Origin: Klebsormidium nitens
Lineage: Eukaryota > Streptophyta > Klebsormidiophyceae > Klebsormidiales > Klebsormidiaceae
DNA length: 64,000 nt
Direction: 5' to 3'
Assembly: GCA_000708835.1 (NCBI GenBank)
Contig: DF237029.1
Span: 169,527 to 233,526 of the forward strand
The notes under the pieces were generated by a model, which did not search any database, was not told the DNA's origin, and saw only the letters and a list, made by a program, of their open reading frames with translations. This document shows, piece by piece, positions 1-12,450 of this stretch. How positions within the stretch are numbered: the first letter of the stretch is position 1; each line of letters opens with the position of its first letter. The translations under genes and the position numbers were made by a program.

Positions 1-219
1 TTGTCTACTGCGACGCTCCCCCCCGCCCCCGAACGCTCCTCCCCCGCCGAGAATCCCTACCCCCCCGGGGCGTCTTCAGCCCCCCGGGCGTCTTCAGCCC
101 CCCGGACCGCGCCCCCTCCCCCAATCCCCTCCCCCTCCCCAACAACCCGCCTCCGGCCTCTCCCCCTCCGGCGCTCTCCCCCCCTGGTACACCCTTGGCT
201 CCTCCCCCCCCCCTGCTGA
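1..219 (+). other. Proline-rich open frame, possible 3' end of a gene
   Basis: The frame is open from base 1 and ends in a stop at 217-219. It is C-rich and reads as Pro/Ser/Ala/Arg low-complexity sequence with a short internal repeat (SSAPR twice). It could be the tail of a gene that starts outside the window, or a non-coding pyrimidine-rich tract. The opposite strand is also open and glycine-rich, as expected for skewed DNA. No domain is visible, so a coding role is not secure. Confidence 0.2.
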
Positions 220-2105
220 ATCCGCCTCCGCCGGCCAACCCCCCCCCTCGGGTGCCGTGCATTCCGAGGCCCCTGAGGCTGAGGTAAAGGCCTTGTACAC
301 AAGCAAAGCGTGCCAACTTATTCGCTCGACCCGGCCTATTTATTTTGGGGGGTAGATTCTTCTTCGAGACGACCAGGAGCTCGCGTTCGGGACACGTCCA
401 CAATCAGCGGAGGACAGAAGTCAGCCCAGGATATTTATGGGTCTGTGGACCGTGTACGTGATGTAAGTTGAGGTAGTAACTCGGCGGAAAAGGGCCAAAT
501 GAGCACCTCGGATTCGAATTCTTCACAAGAGCCAGCCCCGAAGCGGGCACCGCCGATAGGTAGACCTGATTCTTTGTAGCTAGCTAGGCTAAGTCAAATG
601 GGAAGATTCTTTGGGCGCGTGTCCGACTCGATTCTTCGAGGATTCGGAGGCCCCTCGTGCAGCCACACCTCGTGGCTTGCGATTTTGGTGTAAGCTATAA
701 CCCAATTTAGCAAGTTGCCGCGTTTTTGTGTAAGAACAATGTCGGATAGAGTAATGGTTAATTTCGGGAAAAACACGTAATAGATTCGCGAGAGGAGCCA
801 TCAGTATAGATAATAGTAGAAATTTGTAGGAACCCCGCCGGTTAGCTTAGCGCCGCAAGGAGAAAGCCAACGAACCCAGCACACGCTCTCAACACCTCGT
901 TGAGCGCGTCGATGCTAGTAAGCAACGAACACAGCGCGGTATTGGGTCAAGTGCGCGAACTCTTGTAAGAACATGTCAAAGTAAGTTTGAGCAGGAAAGT
1001 CGAAAGGTCTTGAGCTAGGCGGCCAAGTACTAAGTAGGAACGCGGTCGCCCTCAATCTGTTCTTAACGTATGTGGTTTCGCAAGCCTATAATTGTGGGCC
1101 TTCGACAACAACAATATTGACTTAGCTTGCCATTTCCTGGCAATAGCCCCCCCCGTTCGATGCCACGAACTTCGGTAGACATTCAGGTCGATTAGGGTAT
1201 CCACGAATGTTTGTTGTGCATGCGTGGTGGTCATTTGCTCTAGCTAAGTAGCTAAGTTCGCTGTATGGAGTCCGCAGCTAAGGCAGCCGACTGGATGAAA
1301 GCAGGCTGGTCACGTGTATATGCTCCGCCGGGTGCAACTCATGGTGCTAGGTAGAATACTGCATTGCATTAGCACCGGGTATTATGCAGTCTGCAAATTT
1401 GAGCCTGACGGTGTTTCCGTCTTTATGCCATGGTCTACCCTGTACTCAGACGGCTTGATCGATCGCGCACGCACACCAACTTGGGAAGCATATATATACT
1501 AACACGGAGGGAAGCTGACAGGGATGCATCTTTTGTAATGTAGGGAGTTGCAGGCGTCATGTTTGCCCATGCATGACAAATGATGCCTAGGAAGCAAATG
1601 ATTCCTTGGTCACCTACGACGCATTGACTGATTGCAAATAGCAGATTTGTGCCAGTGTACTTAACAAGTGAATGTCCGAACGGCCTAGCTTGGTAAGACA
1701 AGCAGATCTTGTATGAACGTGGGTTCAAGAGCAACCCACAAAGACCGGGTCGGGCTAAACTACCATATGTCGCTTGTAAGAGTACCTATGTCATGATCTC
1801 TTCGGCTGCGGACCCTATGCCTTAGCTAAGGATGGATCCTTGGCACCACTCCGACTTAAGGACTGAACATAGACTCAATGATACGCCCGTAAAGCTTGCA
1901 TACCTTTGAGAACGACCAACCCAACTTATACCTCACCTTTTTCAAGACTCATTCCAGTCCTAGTGCTACGTACCTACCCCAATGCAAAACCCGGCGACCA
2001 TACCTGATAACACACGCCAGATTCGGCATGCAATCACCTGGAACTTTCCACAGCAGAACACATTCACCCACCTTACCCGAAATAGGGACAACTATCTCCC
2101 CACGC
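220..2105. other. No recognisable gene
   Basis: Only short open frames without family resemblance occur on either strand. No tRNA, transposon terminus or conserved coding block was seen. It lies 3' of the Kelch-BTB gene. Confidence 0.5.
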
Positions 2106-5100
2106 TCACGACTCAGCCTCCGTATGCCGCCGCTTGCGTCCCCGCTGGAGCGACGTGATTGCTGACATCGTGCGCAACCGCGGCACGAGTGCACGCTGCA
2201 ATTCCAGCATTAGCGGGGGGGCAGCTTCCAATAGGTCGGCGTACCCCTGGCCCTGAACCACCGCCTCGTACTCTTGCACCGCGAAACTGCGCGAAAAGCA
2301 GGGTTTGCAAAAGTCGGTAAAACCACGCGACAAGCTTGATCCAGTGTCTTGGATGCTTGCAGAAAGAGAAAGGGCTGGACTCTAATCGTTTTCTCACCAC
2401 CGAGCCAGCACAGCGAAGGTCCTCGCGCATTGTGTTCACCCATTGATTCTTCCTTTGTTTTCACGAACTGATACCGACAAAAACTCCCTTCACCAAAAAG
2501 GACGTATGTCTTGTTCTTTGGAAGGCTTGGATTGTAAAGGAAAGGGACTTATATGGCTAGAACGTCAGACGAGGTCGACTGCGCTGTAGCATCCTCTGAT
2601 ATCAGTCCTGAAAACCCTACGAAGGGCTTTGTGTGACCGCTTCCCTGTTGATAACTGATAACTGAAAGTACGTATGCCTATGCCTGTGCAACCGCTTGTA
2701 AACGCCACGTGATCAGACTCTCAGGGACCATCCCGGGGCAACAGCTGCCTTGCAGTCGCGGCCAAAACCATGGTTCTCGCCGCTCTCTCTGAGACTTACG
2801 GCCGTCTAGTGTGTTCGCAGGAAACAGCGGATGCGCAACACCTTCGAGAAACCCTAATGGTCTCAACATCAAGACTAGGTAAGCAGCCACACATATGCAA
2901 ACCGGAGGTTCCCCTGCTCCATACCCGTACCCAGACAACCCCCAAACTACCCACCCGTTCCGAAGGGGCAACTTTAAGACCGTTCCGAACTAAAGAGCGT
3001 TTTTCGAGACCGCGCGCACACGCCCACCTGAGGCAGTGGCTGCGCAGCGCGCGCGCCTCGTGCGTGTCGGCGCTCTGAAGGAGCGCGCAGCAGTTGTCGA
3101 CCGTGACGCTCTTGGTCAGCCGCACCTCGCACTCCGCCTTCAGCTCGTCCAGCAGCAGCATGTTGGCCGCAGCCAGCACCTGCGCCGTGAAAGTGGTCAA
3201 TTTGATGACGGACACTACCGGACGCTTTCGGACAATTTCGACAGTTCTGAAATTTTTTTGGGCAGTTTCGGACGGTCCATTAGCAGCATGTTGGCCGCAG
3301 CCAGTACCTGCGCCGGGAGAGTGTCAGAATTTCTCGGACAGCATCGGACAGTGCCTGACGATTCTGACATCCGAGAGAATCATTCCGAGCGGTCTCGGAC
3401 GTCCATCAGCAGTGTGTTGCCGCCAGCAGTACCTCCGCCACAGAAGCGGACTGGAGGTGGCTCGGAGGAGTGCTCAAAGATAATGAAAGCACCCACAGGC
3501 AGCCTAAGCCCGCAAATGAATCTTCCCACGCCTTTATTGCCCGGTCACCAAACGACGGGGAATGTAAGCTCCCTCAAGGCGGTCAAAAGACTTGAGCGTC
3601 CAAATCAAAAACTTGCTCGGGTCATGCTGCGCCTTCAACCCAGTGGTTGCTTCGCCAACCGGATACCGCCACTAACGCAGCCCTTGCAGTGGGCGTCAGA
3701 ACTCGACGGACATCATCCGTGGACAAGACGATGCCAGTATACCACAAACAGGTTTTCGAAGGCGCCGGCAGCAGTGCTCCGCATCGTCGGATTGAAGAGA
3801 GGATACACGTGTCACACACCCACCCTCAGCTTGGGTGAACACAGCGCTTTTCGTAGATTGCCCTCCGAGCGTTGCCGGAAAAGTTGGACATAACTAATGA
3901 CGATCGATGTGCCTCACCTCGAGTAGCAGGTCGGGTGACACTTCGACCACTCCGCCGTACATGAAGCGGAGCACCACCTGCGGGGACCGAGGGCTCGCTG
4001 AGCCACTCACGGACAGACACGTGTCCTCACGCAAAGGCCTGGTAGCCTTACTAGCGCCAAAAGCCAGCACGATGCACGATCGACAGCCGCATTGGTGATA
4101 AGAACGAAGGTTACGACCGATGACAAGCGGACAATCCGGGCGATTTAAAAAGAGAGGGCGCCCCTATCTGACGCAATGGAGATGCTCTTTCAAAAGGGTT
4201 TCGCAAACAATTCCAGGGGACGCGTGGATCCACCTCGTCCCGCTGAAGAAGCATCCGCTTTACGAGAGAGCTCGAAACAGATGTCAAAAAGGGTTTTGAC
4301 CGTCCTTTTTGGATTACAATCCTTCCTCTTGAGGCAATGTGATAGCATCAAGCGCTCCCCCAAACAGGCCTCGCTATTTCTCAGCTCCCTGGCCGTCCCC
4401 TTGCAATGAGGACCGGTCATTACCGTAGAGAATCGTCGAGCACTCGCTCTCTGTCTCCTTTTCCAGATTTTATCCTTCTTGTCTCTGTCTCTGAGTTCCT
4501 TCGAAGGATGAAGAAGTCATGCCGTTGGTGAACGGGTTAAGGAAAGTGCAAAAGGGCACGTGGCGCATGGGGGCCATACCATGGCGACCTCGTGCGAGAG
4601 GTTGGCGAGCGACACGGAGGGCGCCTTGCTGTCGGCCATGTCGCCGTCGAACAGCGCGCGGAAGTACTCGCTGCGCGCAGCCAGGACGATGCGATGCGCG
4701 GGGATCTGCGGGACAGCACAGCTCGATGTCTGATGTAGAAGCATCGTCGGCCCCTGCTTTTGATAAAATGGCGTACGTACACCTAAAGATGGATGAGCGA
4801 TAGGCCAACAGGAGAACTATGAGCATCCGCTTTCCACAACTGACCGCTGGTTCTCATCTACAATCGACTGAAGATTGCGATTGCTGCGAGTTTTCAAGGC
4901 AGCGTCCGATCCCGCAAGTGAAGAACTATCCAATCAGGCGACAGAATCGATTGACGAGCTGACCGAGGGTCTTCTCCGGCCAGGACCAGGCTGGACGCGC
5001 AACCCGCACCGTTCTCGGCCGCACACGAGTCCAGAGAAGCACACATGGGAACACAGGGCAACATTTAGCGGCCTGCATCGTTGGACTGTCGATTCCTCTC

Positions 5101-8100
5101 CAGAGCGTCACGCGCGGCGACCGCCAAGCGGTTACTTCCTGCCACATGGTCGCCCTCCTCACCTGGGTGCCGTCCGCCACGACGAGCCGGACGTCCGCGT
5201 ACTGGTCCGCGCCGACAGAGCGCAGCATGTCCGTCTGCATCTTCTGGGGCATGCTGCAGCTGTCCTCGGACCCGCGCGCGCCCAGCGCCAGCTCAAACAC
5301 GGTCAAAAACTGCGAGGGAGGACGGGGATGCGTGAGACGGTCACTCTCAAAAACAAAGCCAGTGAGTTTGGTGAAACTAGGCAGGAGAGTCGACTGACTT
5401 CGGATTTTGCAAGCAAGAGGAAAGGGCTTGGGTGTGACCCCTGCAGGAGGAGATTGCGGAAGGCGACTGACTGGGCTTGAGCAATCAATCTGGAGTTGGC
5501 AAGCGAACCCTGTCTCAATTGGACTCAGATGGATTCTGGAGTCGCTCCTGGCCTCGCTTCCTATTTCATGATCGAAAAGAATCTGCTCAAACAGAACTCG
5601 ATCCAGTTCGTGAGCCTCTCATCAAAGTCCCGCTTATCCATTTTGAAGGACGTCGAGAAAGAGCGCTGGAGCCTCCAACCATGGGACAAGGTTGCAACAT
5701 CCCAAGAGCTGATCTGCCGCAGATCCACCAAAAGGGAAGCGTTACCAGCGACTTACTTCGATTGGCTGCTCCACATTGCGGTATCCCCCGAACACGTGGA
5801 GCCCTGCAAGAACCAAACACGGAGACTGTTACGGTGTAGAAACGGTTGCTACCACAGCGGGCGGGCTCGTTTCGTGTCTTTCAAAAAGGGCCTCGACTCC
5901 GAAGCCGACGCTTCTGCGAGGAACAGTGGAGCAGCTGCGATGCGAAGTGAGTGGATGATTCGAGGTTATTGCACAAGAACAGATTAAAAACTCAAGTCAA
6001 CTGCGCCCCATAAGAACTTAACACTGGTATGGTAAAAGTCGTGACGGTTTCGGAAAAGCCGTTCATCGGGCATCGTCATTCACCGGGCTTGATCTAAACA
6101 CTGCTTGCGCCAGCCGTTCAGCAGTTTTAAAGAAGAGGAGAGAGAAAGGTCTGCGAGACTGATCCTCCGTTGACCGAAGGAGAAACGCGCGACAAGGACT
6201 GCAAGCGTGGCAACGCACCTCTGTTCCAGGCGACTCCCGCATGGTCCGCAACATCGGGGGGGTGGAACTCCTCCTTGCAGTGCACCGTTTGCCAGGCCCC
6301 CGTCTGCAGCCAGAAGCCGGATTCTCATTTTCATTTCGTGACACATCTTGCTGGCCACAGTCAGAGGCTTGACTCTGAGTATAGACAAATCGAGCCAGCC
6401 AAGACACATGCTTAAACTGAAAGAAAGAGCGCGCAAGCTGAACGAGTCACTGCGATTCAGGATCTCGTGAGTCTTCCCCACACACGACTTGTAGGTGTAG
6501 TGCCGCTGATAAACGTTGTTGGTTCTTAAAGACAGAGGCTTACTTCTATGTTAAGTGCCGCCGTCAGAGCCGTTGGCACGTGGTCGTCCGATATCCAACC
6601 CCCGAATATTACCATCGACTTGTCAATAACTGCAAAGCGCAAAGGCCGATGTGAGCAATCCACGAAGCTCTTTGTCGACTCTTTCCATGGGAAATTGAGA
6701 GACACCGCGCTTGGTACAACCAGTTCCTCAAGCCAGTCCCGGCGCGCGACGATGACTCGACCTCACGACCGTCGCAAGCAGCACATAATGTCTTCAAAAG
6801 ACAAAATCCGACTAAGGCGATGAACTTCGCAACACAAAAGGAAACCACGCCCCAATCTCAAACAAGACAGAGTAAGATGACAGATAACCCTGACCACCTG
6901 AAAGCCACACGTCAAGGACGTGCTCACTTGACCACTATAACTCCGGAGTCCTTTCTTTTTACAGACAACTGCTTACCTACTGCCGTGTGCTCGCTCCTGG
7001 CGGGGGGCACATCCCCCTGCCCCAGCACAGGGGTCCACACGTTGCGGTTGATGTCAAAGCGCCAGGTGTCGTTCAGGCGATAGGGGCTCTGGTGGCATCC
7101 CCCAAACACGATCAGCTCCTTGTTGTTGACTGCTACGCACGAGTGGCCGGACCGCGGCTGGGGCTTGTTGGGGGCCATCTGAGGAGCGAGAGAGGAACGT
7201 TTGACAATGTTTGAGCAAGTTCGGCTTGTTGCTAACACTGGCAAAGGGCCGAGAGTTGATACTTTGACCATAAATCTGAGCATCGACGTATAAGGCAGCC
7301 GTTCCTACTTTGACAAACGACCCTCATCTCCAGCCCTCAGCTCCTGACGACTTCTTTCCGAAGTCAGATATTTTGAAAAGATCCAGAAGTTGCAACAAAA
7401 TCATGAAGAAGTTACGATGATTTTTAAGAGGCCATGGTGAATCACCTTTTCACTCGACGAAACTTCCGACCAAGTCATGGTCTCGAAGTTGAACCTGTAA
7501 ACGTCATTGCGCCTCTCGCCGGTGGTCGTGTGCTGCACGATCAGAACCAGGTTGGTCGAGTAAGTGCGCAATACATCTCACAAAGAGCAAAGTGATCAGC
7601 TCTTGATTGAGGAAGCCGCTGGTGCAGTCTGCATGTTCGAAGTACTCGCTTGCAAACCGTAGTAGACTGCCTCTTTTGAGAAACCAATGCGACCTTTCCC
7701 AATAACATGCGTCAAGACAGTGAGAAAACTATACTACTGTCTTTTACAGACCTCAATCAACCCTGCTAGTGATGGCAATGAAATATTCATTTGGCTTCTC
7801 CATTGCTTGACGCAGCTATGAGCAGACTTCATCCGAACCAATAGAGGCGACATCCCAGTAACAACACAAGAAAGTTCATCCTCACCCCTGCAATTATGTA
7901 CATTGAGTTTTTGGCCACAACTGCAGCATGGCCCCGACGGGGGCACGGCGCGGGGGACTCATCCAGGGAAGTGACAGGGGCCCAGCGGCAGGTGCGCAGG
8001 TCCAAGTGCCAGAGATCGTTCAGATACTCCTCGTTCGTGCCCGTGGTCTCGCCACCAAACACATACCTGTGAAGTGGAAGAGGACAGAGCATTTGCATGT

Positions 8101-8763
8101 GGAGATGGTTCCTTTACTATTCACGCTAGTGTGCAACACAAATGGGGAAGGGCACGCTCATACGTAGGGGTGCAAACGCTTGCTATTGCGTGGTCGCTTG
8201 TTGAGGTGTTCAACTTGTCGATTTCTCCAACCGAGGATGCAAACATGTAAGAAAGAAGGTAGCTTCATGGGCTGTCAATGCTGCTTTCTCATAGCACACA
8301 CGCCATACCTGTCTGTCACTGACAGTGAATCTAAATCTCTTCATCTGCGCAGAAACCCTGGAACGATCAACCTTCTTCGGTGCTCCGAACCTCCTGCTAC
8401 TCTGCAGCAAGAGAAGACTCTGCATTTCAAGCCTGGAGTAGGATGCTGGCGCGAGCTGACTCACATGCCATGCTCCCAGATGACTGCAGTGTGACCGTCC
8501 CTCTCGCACGGCCCTGGCTCCAGTCCCATTAACAGCTTCCACTCCCCACCCTTCAGACTGTAGCTCAGCACCTCGCTCGAGCACAGGTTCTCCCCAAGGT
8601 GACCCCCAAAGCAGATGATGGAATCATTGTAGAGCGCCGCAGTGTGTCCCGCACGACCTGCGGGGTTGCCATGCCGCCAGTACCCAACTACCGGTGCTGG
8701 ACCTGTCGCATTGGCATTGGGACCGGCCGCAGCGGAGGCGACTGGGGGCCGCGATCGCGGCAT
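2106..8763 (-). CDS. Kelch-repeat BTB/BACK protein, LZTR1-like
   Basis: Thirteen exons join in phase to a 555-residue protein: 8763-8465, 8066-7886, 7532-7446, 7178-6977, 6629-6544, 6303-6219, 5803-5757, 5713-5699, 5309-5163, 4705-4580, 3977-3918, 3179-3028, 2286-2106. Residues 1 to about 335 form Kelch blades; visible motifs include ICFGG, YVFGG, IVFGG, VIFGG and HVFGG with downstream Trp. A BTB/POZ domain (about 355-450) reads QYADVRLVV, IPAHRIVLAARSEYFRALF and FMYGG. A BACK-like segment follows, and the protein ends in a basic tail (RGRKRRHTEAES). N-terminal Kelch plus C-terminal BTB is the LZTR1 order, a substrate adaptor for Cullin-3 E3 ligases. Human LZTR1 has two BTB-BACK units; only one is seen here. 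Exon 8 (15 bases) is the least certain; it is the only phase-consistent donor I found. The start is the first Met of exon 1. Confidence 0.85.
3154..3440. repeat. Tandem repeat copying the exon 12 acceptor of the Kelch-BTB gene
   Basis: About 2.3 degenerate copies with a period of 126-128 bases. The anchor AGCAGCATG occurs at 3154 and 3282, with a diverged copy at 3408. Copy 1 contains the first codons of exon 12 and its acceptor (exon begins at 3179). Copy 2 carries nearly the same exon edge and a CAG acceptor near 3307, inside intron 11. Copy 3 is more diverged. Short CGGAC-rich stretches fill the rest of each unit. Confidence 0.8.
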
Positions 8764-9362
8764 CTTTGGACAAAAGGGCTAGGACCAGGACTCAAAGTTG
8801 TACCATGCCAGGAAGTTGGTGACTGTGGCGCTTTGAAGAGATAGATATACCCCTAGAAGCTCTCCTAAAACTTGCAGCTAGAGAAGAAGACAGAGCTACT
8901 GCGAGGTGGAGCCAAGGGCAGATGTTGAGAATTAGGGTTTGAAGGGCCCAGTTCCCCTCAGTTCTGATCGCAAGTTTAGGGTTTGAACTCAAAATATCTT
9001 TGAGAGCATGCTTCAGAAGTGGATCCCTTCTCTCGGGGAGCAAGCGGACGGCGGGGCACTTGTTCTAACGCGGCAGCCAGATCTACGGCGTGCACTTTTT
9101 CTGGGGCCATGGCTGCGCTTTTTCCACAGCTGGCATACCTAGCTTTTCCCTCACCTTGCTGTGCAGAGTCCAGACTGGTCATGGTGACTCATCTGTGACA
9201 GACGTGTGCATGAGCTCTTGTTTCCTCCCTGCGCCATCAGCTCCTGCTTCCCTTCTGTGGCCTTCTTTGGTCTAACAAAGGTTTGACATCGCGCTTTGCC
9301 ATAGTTTAAGGGCAGCGCTCAGCGCCCTCTTATCTTTCAGCAGCAAAACTTGAATTCTCTGT
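8764..9362. promoter_or_regulatory. Divergent promoter with two telo-boxes
   Basis: This 599-base gap separates the start codons of the leftward Kelch-BTB gene and the rightward F-box gene. It has TTAGGGTTT (AAACCCTAA on the other strand) at 8932-8940 and again at 8976-8984. A GGGCCCA element lies between them at 8944-8950. Telo-boxes beside GGCCCA (site II) elements are known from promoters of plant genes active in dividing cells. A bidirectional role is inferred from position. Confidence 0.5.
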
Positions 9363-11809
9363 ATGGACAACTCGTCGTCCCTGCCGGACGAGCTCTGGCT
9401 TGCAGTCCTCCACGCCGGCATTGACAATCTTGGGTGGGAGTGCCGGGACGTGTGCAGCCTGGGCCTTGTCAGCCGGCGCTTGCATGGGCTGACAGACTCT
9501 AATGACCTGTGGGCCAAGCTGTGGAGTAAGGAATGGCCTGGGGATGTCAAGAAGGAGGATCCCGGCTGCTGGAAGAGGGTCTTCCGCTTCAGGTTGGGCT
9601 CTGAAAGGATTGTTTCTTCTGCCATTTTTAAAGTCGTTTGTAGTAGGTCTGTTGTCTGGTTGTGTTGCAACACTTTGAATCCTTGTTTGAAGAGCCTGGG
9701 TGGGACGTGCTTCCATGCATGTTGCATGGCCTTTCGAACAAGGTTTTGCACGGAGGGGAAAAGTCATCAACTTGTCCTATTGTGAGTATGCCTTTTGGGT
9801 GAGCTGAGGACCATGGGGCATGTTCCAGTCACTTTTGAGAGGACTTTCATAAGTCCAAAGGACAACGACAGCATTCTTGCAGCACATCAAGGGGAAGCAT
9901 TCTTGTTAAGACCTGATGTAAGGTACAAAAGTTTAGGAACTGCAGAACTTGCTAGATTCGAATCCTAGGACATAAAAGCTGGCTTGTCTGACATGCCACA
10001 GAGCTGTTCCATCCTCCTTGATCTGCATTTGCAGTATTAGTGCTGAACTTGTACGGTTAAGTTTGCTTTGTCACAAGGCAAGTAGTTTGATTGTATGTTG
10101 CCCTTCAGACAGCCCGGCAAGAAGCTGGTTTCAATGACCAGGCAATCTAATCACTGGTGTTTTTAGTGAACCTGCTTACTGCTTTGGGGTTCTTCCGGCT
10201 TGTTCTGCATTAGCAGCATTCTGGCTACTGTGTTTCTTGCAGAACAACAGGGAACAAATGGCAAAGGAGATGTCCATCTTTCGATGGCTGCCAAGACATC
10301 GATGTCTTGGCAGCCATCAGCTTGCAGCATTGCCATTTTCAGCCCATGCTTTCCAAGTTATGAAGTGAACGATCCCCAACCTTGCTAGATTCCTCCTGGG
10401 CAGGTATGAGCGAGAGGCGACACAGCGCAAGATGGCCCACAACCGAAAGGTGCTGCGGCTGCAGAGCAAGGCCGCTGTGCTTCGGCGAGACGCACGAACC
10501 GACGAGAGGACCCTGCAGGATGAATGTGGACGCCTGGTCACGACGCAAGGGAAGCTGAAGGAGCTCGAGCAACAAAGGTGGGTGGTGTTTTCCAAGAACT
10601 CTTGGAGCAACCAGACAGGGGATGGTGGAAGGGCCCAAAACGCCTCTTTCACAGAGCTTCCATTGTTTGATATTCAAACGCCTCTTCCACGAAACTCCCG
10701 GTTCGAGGACAGGCGACCAGTAAGACTCTCATAGGAGTTTCACTGCCATGCTAAACCTGGTTCTAGTGCTTTCCTTCTTCAAACTGGTGCACTGCTCACT
10801 CAAATGGCTGAGGAATTTCGGGTGCTTCCAGGCAGGCGTCCGCTGCGGTCCAGGTCTGGCAGCCGGTCGCCGTGCACAATCGGCTGTCTGACCTCTTGGA
10901 GCAGCAAGCTGTCCCCATCGGCGCCCAGGCTGAAGCCCTGCGGCACGAGCTGGCGGTGTGTGAGCTGCGGATTGCGCAGCTGCGGAGAAGCAAGGTGGGG
11001 ATAGAGAATTTGTGAACGGTTGCACTTGTTGCATTCAAGTATTTGAGATGGCTTGCCTTTGAACATGATGGATTCTGTCGTGGAATGAAACAGGGAGAAG
11101 ACCGGCAGCACTGATGCGTCTCCTTGACTAGGTGCCCCCGTTTTCAGCGAAAGGTGGGGCGTGAGGTGTCAGTGTCAAACTCGAGCTAGCAGTTAGAGAT
11201 TCTTAGTGGAGTTGGTTCGCTATACATGTCCTCCTTCGGTCTAATCAGCGTTCGCTTACCTGTCGAAATTGCGGATCCAGAACTTCTTAGTATTTGATGA
11301 GGTGTGGTATCCTTTGGCAGAAACGGAAGCTCGCGGAGGCGGACGAGATTGACAGCCGGGTGGCGCACTTACAATACGACCCTGTGACTGCCCTCGCGGA
11401 GGAGCGGCAAAGTCGAAGGAGAGATGCGGCTCGCAAAGAGTCAGTCAGGGCTGAGCAAGCTGCGGCTGAGAAGGCTGCTTTCGAAGCACAGCGCGAAAAG
11501 AGGGAGGAGCCGGTGCTAAACGAAAAGGGGGCAGATGTCGAGCATTCGGCACTAGCGAGTCATAGACAGCCGAAACGAGCTCGAGTTGAGAAGGACTCGA
11601 GCGTCGTACATAGGGAAAGCAGCACATCGTATTGCAGTGGGGGAAGTGTCGACCAAAAGCTTAGTGGTGATGGGGGGCAGTCGTTGAATTGTGAAGGTGA
11701 GAGTAGGGAACCCAGGAGGCGAAGCCTGGCGCACATAGATTGGTCGAAGGTTGGTATGCGGCCAGCTTCGCCCCAGTTGTCCACTATCACGAGCAAGCAG
11801 CGAATTTGA
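9363..11809 (+). CDS. SKIP24: F-box protein, SKIP24-like
   Basis: Four exons in phase (9363-9592, 10404-10577, 10832-10994, 11321-11809) give 351 residues. An F-box sits at residues about 5-55 (LPDELW, SLGLVSRRLH, LWAKLW). A coiled-coil-prone, Arg/Lys/Glu-rich stretch follows, with the block RQASAAVQVWQP and a segment starting LLEQQAVP. As I remember it, this layout and the WQP block match Arabidopsis SKIP24, an SKP1-interacting F-box protein of unknown substrate. The role is recruitment of a target to an SCF ubiquitin ligase in the nucleus or cytosol. The C-terminal 110 residues are charged, low in complexity and not conserved to my eye. The start is the first Met before the F-box. Confidence 0.85.
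10283..10318. repeat. Perfect 36-base palindrome in the SKIP24 intron
   Basis: The half-site GATGGCTGCCAAGACATC is followed directly by its exact reverse complement, with no spacer and no mismatch. It lies in intron 1 of the F-box gene, 85 bases before the exon 2 acceptor. It could form an RNA hairpin or a DNA cruciform, or be a footprint of fold-back DNA synthesis. Confidence 0.95.
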
Positions 11810-12450
11810 GTTATCGGTGATGTCGGGGTGTAGTTAGGGAAAAAACAATTCTGGTGCACAGGTTTGAAAAAGTCACTCGTTACAGCCGTTGTTTGTGACG
11901 CGGCTGTTCGTCTGCATGATCCTGCTGCACGCGGCAGCCTGCGGCTGAGAAGTCTCAATGTTGGACGATTATCATGCATCATGAGTGATTGACATGCATC
12001 AAAGTTGGACGACTGCATCGGTCAAACCTGCAGCTCAGTAGCCTGGGCGGCGCGATGCCTGAATCTGGCTAGGAACATATGTACATCCGGGGCCGTAGCG
12101 GCGGCGGCGTCGCTACCATACACATTCTATTGCATTCATGAGTTTGGTCGCGGCCATATATATCCATCATCACGATATCCTGTGATTTCTTGAGGCAATG
12201 ATACTGCTACGATCGCGAATCGGGGTCTGGCTGTAGGCACATGTCCGACATGCACCCTCTAGAAATCAAGCCTGCATGGCTATATATATATGATTGAATG
12301 ACTCGTATGATTGTACTTATGACCTTATCAGGAGGAAGAAGACCTATTGAATCACCAGTATGTACACAGTGTATCAGTCTGTACATCACCTGCAAAAGTC
12401 GACTACATAGCGGCCCCCAACGTGCGTCTGATCCAGCTTTGCGTGCAAGA
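11810..12450. other. Convergent intergenic region
   Basis: This holds the 3' flanks of the rightward F-box gene and the leftward CHMP7 gene. It contains a short TA run near 12281-12293. I see no gene. Confidence 0.5.

Noticed and set aside
5-403. Glycine-rich minus-strand open frame
   Set aside because: It is explained by G-rich skew. It has no domain and ends beside the window edge.
3036-3893. 285-residue + strand open frame
   Set aside because: It is antisense to the BTB exon 12 and to the intronic repeat. The minus strand has the domain and matching splice sites.
9948-9972. T-loop-like ATTCGAATCC that might mark a tRNA
   Set aside because: No anticodon arm or acceptor pairing could be built around it; it lies inside the SKIP24 intron.
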